Shown: positions 1-8,383 of the stretch, in pieces
How the letters are laid out: every line of letters begins with the position of its first letter
Position numbering within the stretch: the first letter of the stretch is position 1
Assembly: GCA_000697335.1 (NCBI GenBank)
Contig: JNEM01006122.1
Coordinates: forward strand, 1 to 13,161
DNA from: Conidiobolus incongruus B7586
Lineage: Eukaryota; Entomophthoromycota; Entomophthoromycetes; Entomophthorales; Conidiobolaceae
Direction of reading: 5' to 3'
Length of the DNA: 13,161 bases
The notes under the pieces: generated by a model
What the model saw: the letters and a program-made list of their open reading frames with translations, nothing else
Databases searched by the model: none
Told to the model about the DNA's origin: nothing
Made by a program: the position numbers and the translations under genes

Positions 1-1982
1 AAAAGGAACAGTATGTTCACCCATAGAAGGATCACGGGGCTTGTTGGGGACAGTCAAGGTTTCATGATGATCAGCAGGTAAGTTTTCAATAACAACCTTA
101 ACGGGATTAATTACGGACATCAAACGAACAACGGTTTCGTTTAAATAGTCACGAATGTGATTATCTAATCTGGCGACATCAATAGTGGTAACAGCAGTAG
201 TGACACCAACTTCCTTGACGAAAGAGTTAATAGCAGCGGGAGGGACACCACGACGTCTTAAAGCAGGTAAAGTGTACAAGCGAGGATCATCCCAACCATC
301 AACTAACCCCTTATTAACCAATTCTAAAACTTTACGTTTACTCAAAACGGTGTTGGTGACATTAAGACGACCATATTCCCACTGGACTGGTTTGTAAACT
401 TCAACAGCGTCACATAACCAGTAGTAAGATTCTCTGGACTGGATGAATTCAGTAGTACAGAGGGAGTGAGTGATATTTTCAAAGGAATCGACAAGACAGT
501 GAGTGAAATCGTATGTAGGGTAGATAATCCATTCATCCTTGGTACGATGATGAGGAGTGTAGAGAATACGATAAGCAACCAAATCCCAGAACTGAGGATT
601 GCCACTTTCTAAATCCATCTTCATTCTTAAAATAGCTTCACCAGATTTGTATCCTCCATTTTTCATCTTTTCGAATTCAACTAAAGATTCTTCAATTGGT
701 CTATCGCGGTGAACACAGGCAGTTCTAGGTCCCTTTTCAGCACCACCACGGTGAGCAAAGATCTCCTCAGCAGTACAGTGGCACACATAAGCCTTACCGA
801 CTTTAATTAACTTAATAGCAAGCTGATAAAGTTCATGGAAATAGTCGGAAGAGTAAGTAATAGCGTGAGGCTTGAAACCTAACCATTCAACAGTTTCCTT
901 GATGGAATCAAAATAAATTTCTTCTTCAGCTTCGGGATTGGTGTCATCATATCTCAAATAACAGATACCATTGTGAGCTCTAGCATATCCAAAGTTGACA
1001 TTGATAGCTTTGGCGTGTCCAATGTGAAGGAAGCCGTTAGGTTCAGGAGGGAAACGTGTGCGTACAATACCACCAGTAGCCTTCAAGTGCTGTTCCATTA
1101 ATTCGGGTTTAATCTGCTTGTTACCTCCAGGTTTATGAAGACGAGCTAATTCACCTTCAAAGAATAAGGAGGCAGAAGCCAAGAATGGATCTTTTTCTTC
1201 TTCTTTTTTGGAGTGAGCGTGTTCATCAGCACTCTTTGCAGCTTCAACTTTGGGAGTGGGTTCGGCAGCCTTCTTCTTTTCCTTGTTTTTACCCTTGCCC
1301 TTAACAGGAGCATCTCTTTCATCCTTAGGTCCAATGATGGCTAAGACCTGAGCTTCCAGTTCATTCTTAATCAAACCACCGTTAGCCCACTTCAACTCAG
1401 GGTGGTGACGCAACTGAGCCAAAAGAGGTCCAAGGAGACGATAACGCTCTTCTTCGAGCTGAGCTTTCTTTTCAGTTAATACGCTTCCGACAACCTGTTT
1501 GATCTGTTCAGGAGTTACAACAACGCCTTTGAATATTTATTTAGAAGTGATCTAAATTGTTAATATTTTTTGATAACTTACCAACGCCACAGAAAGTGTC
1601 AAATTTACCCTGATCAACAGTATTTTCAGAAGAATTGTCATTGAAATACTGGATAGCAGCTAAATTAAATTAGATTATTATCAAATTAATTTAAGCAAAC
1701 TTAATTATATATACCAGAAATCTGATCACCAGTGGTAAGTTTCTTTTTAGCGATCTGATCAGCAATAAACTCAATTTTAGGTAAAGCATCTTTGGTAATA
1801 GTAGAAGCAAGAGTGTAGAATAAAGGTCCAGATTCTAATTTTTCTTCAGGAGAGAGCTGCTTCAAAGGCTCGCTATCTAATAAATTGTCCAAAATAGGAC
1901 AAAGTTTTTTGTTTTTAGTAGTATCTTTAGCTTTAGCTTCGCTTAAACCGATTGACTGAAATTTGACAATAAGGTCTTCCAT
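1..1982 (-). CDS. GLN4: Glutaminyl-tRNA synthetase, cytosolic, 5' part (C-terminus off the left edge)
   Basis: This class I synthetase charges tRNA-Gln with glutamine in the cytosol. Exons are 1982-1715, 1659-1582 and 1526-1; introns of 55 nt each run 1714-1660 (GTATAT/TTTAG) and 1581-1527 (GTAAGT/AAAG). Spliced, 624 codons are in the window. Residues 1-185 are the eukaryotic GlnRS N-terminal domain, including CGVGVVVTPEQI at the exon 2/3 junction. Residues about 186-228 form a Lys/Glu-rich linker typical of eukaryotic GlnRS. The catalytic core has RFPPEPNGFLHIGHAK (HIGH at 283-286), LRYDDTNPE, RDRPIEESL, YDFTHCLVDS, QWEYGRLN and the KMSKS-type VLSKRK (509-514). These favour GlnRS over GluRS. 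Sequence stops at GEHTVPF, just inside the beta-barrel anticodon-binding region. Against a usual length near 775-800 aa, about 150-180 residues are missing. An in-frame TGA six codons upstream supports the ATG at 1982. Recognised from memory of the family; the gene name is the yeast ortholog's. Confidence 0.96.
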
Positions 1983-2001
1983 GATAAATAGACCGATTCA
2001 A

Positions 2002-2093
2002 CTATAGAAATACAGAAATGTTAATAAAAGATTTTGAATATTAAATGAATCAATGATTGATTTATTATTTATAATTATTTTTGTTCAACTTAC
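2002..2093 (-). other. Possible 5'UTR intron of the glutaminyl-tRNA synthetase gene
   Basis: On the minus strand a canonical donor GTAAGTTGAAC begins at 2093. A pyrimidine-rich acceptor, TTTCTATAG, ends at 2002, 19 nt before the ATG, and a TTAAC branch-like sequence sits about 25 nt before that acceptor. The 92-nt length exceeds the ten coding introns here (49-63 nt). There is no coding constraint to test it, so it rests on splice-site shape alone. If real, the TATAAATA at 2066-2073 would lie inside the intron and could not be the promoter. Confidence 0.35.
2066..2073 (-). promoter_or_regulatory. TATA-like box upstream of glutaminyl-tRNA synthetase
   Basis: TATAAATA on the minus strand lies 84 nt upstream of the ATG at 1982. 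Two CCAAT motifs on the plus strand lie farther upstream, at 2225-2229 and 2285-2289. In DNA this AT-rich a TATAAATA is expected often by chance. It competes with the alternative that this stretch is a 5'UTR intron. Confidence 0.25.
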
Positions 2094-3196
2094 AGATTTA
2101 AAGGAATCAATTCAATAAGTTTATCATGTAATCATTTTATACATTAATAGATAAGAAAATTATAATTGCCTAATTTGGTCGTAATATTTTAAGAGATTGA
2201 TTTTTTAGTTGTCAATTTTCTACTCCAATCTTTCTCATTTTCTAAATAGTATCGTTTAATTCCTCCTAATAGTAATACATTACGCCAATTAAATATTAAT
2301 TATATAAACATAATTTATAGTATAGATTATATATAGTATTGATTTAAATATAATGAAACTTCACTCATCAGCATTTATATTACTTATAAGCCATCTCAAA
2401 TACTTTTCTTATTTTATGTTGTGAATTGTTCTTGATATTATAATTGTATATAAAAAATTCAATATGTTTATAATAAATTATTCAGGCTACCTTATATAGT
2501 AATATTTTACTGGCTGTATATTCATTGATATTCTGAAAATTATATTGACATTAAATATTTTATGTCTATTAATTTATCCAAGTATGATTTTTTTATTTGA
2601 ATAAAAATAATCATTTAAGGATAGTATATTAAATCTAATAATTGAACTATAGTATTTATTCACTTAAAAAATCTATTTATATATAAACGTCAATTAAGAT
2701 AATGAATAATCATTAATTTTTTTTCAATTTTGATAAATTTTGTTACAATTAATATTGCATATAAATCATATAGAATAATGAGCTTATTTATTAAATATCG
2801 AATGCAAAATAATTATCATTTTTTTAAATGTTATAATTTCGACATGAATTCATATATTTAAATATTTAATTATATTTATGAGTCAATAATATCAAAGTAT
2901 TCAAAATATTCATATATTATGCGTACTTAAATTGCAAAGTTTGAAATAAACCAAAATTTTCAATAATCATTGGATATTAAAAAATTAATGAATATTATTG
3001 TATATTGTTTATTATAAATTTATTGATATACATTCAGTAAATATGAACTTGGTAAATATTTTGATTGAAGTAAACCGATTTCAATTATTTAATCATTTCA
3101 ATATATTTTAAAACTTTATAATTACTGATAAATATCGAATTAAAGGCTCTAAAATTATAATATTTAAAACTAATCTCTTCATTATTAATCTTGCAA

Positions 3197-3213
3197 TAAT
3201 CTCGAGGAGATTA
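3197..3213. repeat. Short perfect hairpin centred on CTCGAG
   Basis: TAATCTC and GAGATTA are 7-bp perfect inverted arms around a GAG loop. It stands out because the arms hold several G/C bases within very AT-rich sequence. Function unknown; it could be a protein-binding palindrome or chance. Confidence 0.4.
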
Positions 3214-3840
3214 ACAAAATTTTAAAATAATACACTAATTTGTTAATAAAATGTAGTTAGTTAAATTCATTTATAATTTATAATTTATTATTATTATTGA
3301 TAGCACTGGATACTCTATGTCATCAAATTTATAGAGCTAATATAAAATTTTTAAAATATTTAATTCTATTAAATGCGAATGATTGTATCAACAGTGAATA
3401 TATCCTATTAATAATTCACTAGAGTTGAAATATGCTTTTTAAAATTTTATTAAAATAATCATTTTTAATTATAAAGAAATAGCTATGAAAAATATTTCTG
3501 ATTAATGAATGATTACTATATATAGATTTTGCCAACTTTTATTTTCATAAAAAATTAATTTTATATGAATTAAATGATATGGCAAATAAGTTTCCTTGAT
3601 ACTGAATATATGAAGTGCAAAATACTTAAAATGTTTTCTATAAAATGTTGAATCTTTCAAATTTTAGCTTGAATTAAATTTTCGTGTAAAATCCAATCAC
3701 TTGAGGGGATTTAAAAGCTTAAGTTGCTTAAAATATTTAAATTAATTCTAATAATTTGGTTAAATATGATTAATCACAAATTTGAATTATAAAAGTTGCG
3801 AATATTCTGCAAATTAAACTTGAATCCAATTGCTTAAATT

Positions 3841-3960
3841 ATAGTGGGCCATATTGGAGAAACACTGTGGGATGTTTTAATGAATAAAGATACATTTTGA
3901 TCAACTTTGTATTATTTGGTTCGATGGCAAACCGTGATTTTGAACAGTAATCCTCAAGGT
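3841..3960. other. GC-richer island inside the intergenic stretch, unidentified
   Basis: By hand count 42 of 120 bases are G or C (35%), far above the flanking AT-rich sequence. No open frame of note runs through it on either strand. It contains GGTTCGATGGC (3918-3928), which resembles a Pol III B-box, but no tRNA arms fold around it and no A-box lies at the right distance. I compared it by memory with U1, U2, U4, U5 and U6 snRNAs and saw no match. It may be a non-coding RNA gene, a regulatory element or a relic. Confidence 0.35.
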
Positions 3961-3993
3961 GGATATTTAAATATTGAAGATTATATATTATTA

Positions 3994-4068
3994 AAGATTG
4001 AATATTAATTTATATAGTCAATGATAATAATTTGTATAAATTATTTCTACTCATTGATATTCAACCTT
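3994..4068. repeat. Imperfect inverted repeat, 16-bp arms
   Basis: The left arm 3994-4009 (AAGATTGAATATTAAT) matches the reverse complement of the right arm 4053-4068 at 14 of 16 positions, with a 43-nt spacer. It lies directly to the right of the GC-richer island. Arms this AT-rich can arise by chance. There are no target-site duplications or other marks of a transposable element. Confidence 0.35.
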
Positions 4069-4701
4069 ATTAACTCCGCATTAAAAAATTACCGTTTTTG
4101 TAAATCGGAATTAAAATATTATTATTGGATTGTTAACAAGAATTAGCTTACAGATTAAATAAAATCCGAAATCATTCAACTTAATGGAGATATATATTGT
4201 TAAATTGTCTATTTTAATATTTTAAATAAATGAATTTTTTTATTTTTGATAATATTTAATATTAAAAATATTTTAGTACCGTATTTTTAATTAATTTTTA
4301 TATTCCAAAATGAATTGGTTCACACAATTTCGATTTAGTCAATTTTCCAGCAGTACATAAACATTTATTCAACTTTATTTTAAATGTAATAAAATGTTAA
4401 TTCTATATATTTGAAATGTTGAGATGTTGTTTGTTGAAATACTTGCAATTATTTTATAAACTTAATAATAATTTAAATTCTAATAGAAAAACTTTCACAA
4501 TACTTGATTTCTCGTAAAAAGAAAATGTTGAAATCACGATGCAATATTTAATTGAGTGAACATAAATTAATGATATAGGATTGATATTAAGTTTAATTTA
4601 AACATCAGATACTATTAATAAATATATGTTATATTACATGTTGCTCGTTATAATATAGTTATACTCCTGTATATTTCATTAAGAATTAGTATGATAATAT
4701 G

Positions 4702-4707
4702 TTTATT
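4702..4707 (-). promoter_or_regulatory. Polyadenylation signal of the thiolase gene
   Basis: AATAAA on the minus strand, about 42 nt past the TAA stop at 4749-4751. Position and sequence fit a 3'-end processing signal for this transcript. In such AT-rich DNA the motif alone is weak evidence. Confidence 0.5.
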
Positions 4708-4748
4708 TGTATATATTAAATATTTTAGCTAAATGTCCTAATGTAATG

Positions 4749-6187
<1,439 letters not shown>

Positions 6188-6247
6188 AATTTCAAATTTA
6201 ATTTGGATATGAAAAATAGATCAATTGTAATAATGAACAACACAAGG

Positions 6248-6255
6248 TATTTATA
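6248..6255 (-). promoter_or_regulatory. TATA box of the thiolase gene
   Basis: TATAAATA on the minus strand, 61 nt upstream of the ATG at 6187, set in AAAAGTATAAATACCTTG. The distance suits a short 5'UTR. It is the best TATA candidate in the window because its flanks are less AT-monotonous than elsewhere. Confidence 0.5.
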
Positions 6256-6387
6256 CTTTTGATTCATAATTCCTTATTAAACTAGCTTCAAAAAGAGGTA
6301 TGGGATTGATGAATTTGGTTGACATTAAAAGCGGTATTTTTGATTTTATAAAGAAATATATGATTATCTTCATCTTTTAATAATCAT

Positions 6388-6678
6388 CCAATTTTAACAA
6401 ATTAAATTTATTATTCAATATCAATATAGATATTTCAAATTCAAAATAACTTATTATTTTTTAGTTTTTGACCATATTAGTTAAAAAATCAATATGAAGT
6501 CACAAAAAGAAATTGAATGCAATTCGAAAGTTTCACGTGATACTTTGGTAAATCAGTTGATGATTATGTAACCAATTTCATATTATCAAATTTCGACCAA
6601 AAATTCGGATAACTAATAGTATTATCATTATCCAATATGATTGGCTTAAAGAGAATCTGAGATACAAATCCATCCAAT
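6388..6678. promoter_or_regulatory. CCAAT-box cluster upstream of the thiolase gene
   Basis: CCAAT occurs at 6388-6392, 6572-6576, 6632-6636 and 6674-6678, and in reverse (ATTGG) at 6640-6644. The pair at 6632-6644 forms the palindrome CCAATATGATTGG. Five sites in about 290 bp is several times what base composition predicts, roughly 0.5 by a crude estimate. CCAAT is the target of the conserved NF-Y/HAP complex. Whether it acts on the thiolase (200-490 nt downstream) is inference. Confidence 0.4.
6533..6540. promoter_or_regulatory. Perfect E-box palindrome TCACGTGA
   Basis: TCACGTGA is the ideal site for many bHLH and bHLH-ZIP factors (Cbf1, USF/TFE, SREBP-type). It lies about 346 nt upstream of the thiolase ATG, among the CCAAT boxes. 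An exact 8-bp palindrome with four G/C bases is uncommon in this composition. Which factor binds it cannot be told from sequence. Confidence 0.4.
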
Positions 6679-6731
6679 CATAAATTTTCAAATTTTTTCC
6701 AACTTATCAATTCAATTTGGATAACATTTAT

Positions 6732-6792
6732 TTGAATTAAAGTTAATTGAACGGGGCGAATTTGAACAAAGATCAAAGTACTTTAAATTCAA
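6732..6792. repeat. Inverted repeat enclosing a GGGGCG box
   Basis: The left arm 6732-6743 (TTGAATTAAAGT) pairs with the right arm 6780-6792 (ACTTTAAATTCAA) with a one-base bulge. The 36-nt loop holds GGGGCG at 6753-6758, a rare G-rich hexamer here that resembles an Sp1-type GC box. It lies far upstream of the thiolase gene. Function unknown. Confidence 0.3.
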
Positions 6793-7378
6793 CTAAAAAT
6801 CTAATGATTTTCCTCACTTTCAAAGTAAAGATCATGCTATTTTTAATCAGGTATAATAATCATTATTCTATATAATAAAAATATGAATAATTAAATAAAT
6901 TGAATTCACTAATGATAAATAAATTCTTTATGGCTATTTTGTTTCAATATTGATGGTTTTAGAATTAACTTCCGAATTTTAAATTATATTGTATAGAATT
7001 TATTATCTTTGAAGAATTATAAATTCGAAATTTTGAAAGAATAATTGAGTCAACTAGTGATAGAAAGAGATGTAGATATAGGTTAAAGAGTTTTTATTCG
7101 GTATGTATTATTTTAAATTGACTGATTTTTGAATCTCAACGTATAAATAAATATTTTTATTATACATGGAATGCAAAAGTACCAGATTTGAAGTATTAAT
7201 TGAAAATATAATATTGAAAGAAGGAATAAGATTGATAGTATGTGGGAATGTAGGTGAGAAAATAAGAATTAAAATTTATAAAAAAGAATGGGAAGGAGGG
7301 ATAAATTTGAAAAAAAATATTTGGTTGTTTGGGGTTAATATCTTTTAATAAAATAATATATAATTAACTATGATTGTA
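6793..7378. other. Intergenic sequence before tRNA-Lys, including a G-skewed block
   Basis: This stretch contains no gene I can support. The last part, 7166-7348, is unusual: by hand count about 42 G against 4 C on the plus strand. It includes an open frame of 60 codons whose translation (many K, I, E, G) matches no family I recognise and has no sign of conservation. I do not call it a gene. It ends 30 nt before the tRNA. Confidence 0.5.
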
Positions 7379-7451
7379 GCCCGGTTAGCTCAGTCGGTAG
7401 AGCATCAGACTTTTAATCTGAGGGTCGTGGGTTCGAGCCCCACATTGGGCG
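7379..7451 (+). tRNA. tRNA-Lys(UUU): tRNA-Lys, anticodon UUU, intronless
   Basis: The 73-nt cloverleaf closes fully. The acceptor stem GCCCGGT pairs with ATTGGGC (two G-U pairs) and the discriminator is G. The D-arm holds TAGCTCAGTCGGTAGAG. The anticodon stem TCAGA/TCTGA carries loop CTTTTAA, with anticodon TTT at 7412-7414. The T-arm GTGGG-TTCGAGC-CCCAC is perfect. Internal A and B boxes are consensus, and it is nearly identical to the nuclear tRNA-Lys of fungi and animals. No CCA is encoded, as expected for a eukaryotic nuclear gene. It reads AAA codons, which should be common in a genome this AT-rich. Confidence 0.98.
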
Positions 7452-7460
7452 AATTTGTTA

Positions 7461-7485
7461 TTTTAAATCATATATTTTTATTTTT
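7461..7485 (+). terminator. RNA polymerase III T-run terminators after tRNA-Lys
   Basis: TTTT begins 10 nt after the tRNA end (7461-7464), followed by TTTTT at 7475-7479 and 7481-7485. A first T4 with T5 back-ups is the usual Pol III arrangement, giving a trailer of about 10-35 nt. Confidence 0.75.
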
Positions 7486-8161
7486 CGCGATAATCATATT
7501 AATGACATACTCTTTTTATTAATATGGTAGTAAATAATATATTGTTCAATCTTCATTTTTATACACATATACCATTAATCTATTATTTTATTATATGTAT
7601 AATTATAAAATTTATTTTGATATTTAATTAAATATCTTTTCTCACATTTTCATTTTTCAAAAACAAAATATCAGAAATTAGATAATATTGATTTAATCTT
7701 GGAATGAATTTTAAATATATATTTTGAATAAAATATTAATTGTAATAGAAAATTTATTTAATCAAGCATGTAAATAAACATCAATTTATTATGTTGATTA
7801 ATAATGCTTTAATAATTGTACATTAATAAAGTGATAAAAACAAGAATATTTATTAATTATCAAATAATAATCTACTTTGTTAATAAATCAATCTTTTTCT
7901 AAATTATTCAATATAAAATTCAATATTATATGCAATAATATAAAATAAATTATCAAAACATAATGAAATTTTAAAATTTATGAAAAATAATAAATATATA
8001 TTCTCTCATTTTATATATAATTTAATAGGAATTTTAAAATCAATCATTTGAAACTACAAATATTATATGGAATTTTATAAAGATGGAAATAATAATAATA
8101 ATAATAGCTAGTGCAATATAAAAGTTGAAATGATAAAATTTAGGGTCTAAAATGACAAAAA
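7486..8161. other. AT-rich intergenic stretch with an AAT microsatellite
   Basis: No gene seen. It is A/T-dominated sequence with many short TAAT/ATTA runs. A small (AAT)n microsatellite of about six copies lies at 8088-8106. Confidence 0.6.
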
Positions 8162-8230
8162 CGGAGAATTGGAGTATCGATACTTGTGTCTTTCGCATGC
8201 TAAGCGAGCACTCTACAATTTTAATTCCTC
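8162..8230 (-). pseudogene. Decayed tRNA-Ala (anticodon AGC)
   Basis: On the minus strand, 69 nt line up with a eukaryotic tRNA-Ala. The anticodon arm is intact: CTCGC, loop TTAGCAT, GCGAA, with anticodon AGC at 8201-8199. Preceding TAGAG and following ATCGATA fit the D-arm end and the T-loop. The acceptor strands GAGGAAT and ATTCTCC still pair at six of seven positions counting one wobble; A2-C71 is mismatched, and the discriminator is G rather than A. The D-arm has lost about 4 nt together with the GCTCAG half of the A-box. The T-stem, normally like CGGGG/CCCCG, reads CAAGT/CTCCA and barely pairs. Many differences from the typical sequence are G-to-A or C-to-T. No good T-run follows at once on the minus strand. 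I infer an inactive relic; a degenerate but functional tRNA is unlikely. Confidence 0.8.
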
Positions 8231-8351
8231 TTGAAACCTGAATTTTAGAAATATATAATATTTGAAAAATTATTTGTTTAAAAATAAACTTTACATATAA
8301 ATTTTTCAATTTATTGTATATTTCATCATATTATTGATAAATTCAAAATTG

Positions 8352-8357
8352 TTTATT
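8352..8357 (-). promoter_or_regulatory. Polyadenylation signal of the beta-galactosidase gene
   Basis: AATAAA on the minus strand, 27-32 nt past the TAA stop at 8384-8386. The spacing suits a short 3'UTR that would end before the tRNA-Ala relic. Confidence 0.5.
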
Positions 8358-8383
8358 ACTATTAAGTGATTTGAAATATAAAT

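Larger units (their letters stand above)
2094..4701. other. Long AT-rich intergenic stretch without a protein gene
   Basis: About 2.6 kb between the start of the GlnRS gene and the end of the thiolase gene, both on the minus strand. I see no open frame with protein-like composition, no intron-split exons with family motifs and no intact tRNA. It is mostly A/T runs with short direct and inverted repeats. Items that stand out are a 7-bp perfect hairpin around CTCGAG (3197-3213), a TTA-repeat tract near 3286-3298, a GC-richer island (3841-3960), and an imperfect inverted repeat (3994-4068). GlnRS promoter sequence presumably occupies the left few hundred bases. Confidence 0.7.

Noticed and set aside
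185-605. Open frames of 70 aa (plus) and 87 aa (minus, other frame)
   Set aside because: Both lie across the glutaminyl-tRNA synthetase coding exon in other frames, and their translations show no family motifs.
1521-1588. 7-nt direct repeat (CAACGCC on the plus strand) flanking the second GlnRS intron, as might be left by intron gain
   Set aside because: The repeat encodes the two GV units of the CGVGV motif, which is conserved in GlnRS generally, so protein sequence explains it.
2281-3600. Numerous ATATT/AATAT repeats and short palindromes as transposon ends
   Set aside because: All are expected in A/T-rich low-complexity DNA. None is paired with target-site duplications or a transposase-like frame.
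3918-3928. B-box-like GGTTCGATGGC suggesting a second tRNA or a tRNA-derived SINE
   Set aside because: No A-box at the right spacing, no pairable T-stem, no anticodon arm and no acceptor stem around it.
8040-8309. 89-aa minus-strand open frame rich in Ile and Phe
   Set aside because: Composition is that of translated A/T-rich DNA, it includes an AAT microsatellite, and its middle is the tRNA-Ala relic.
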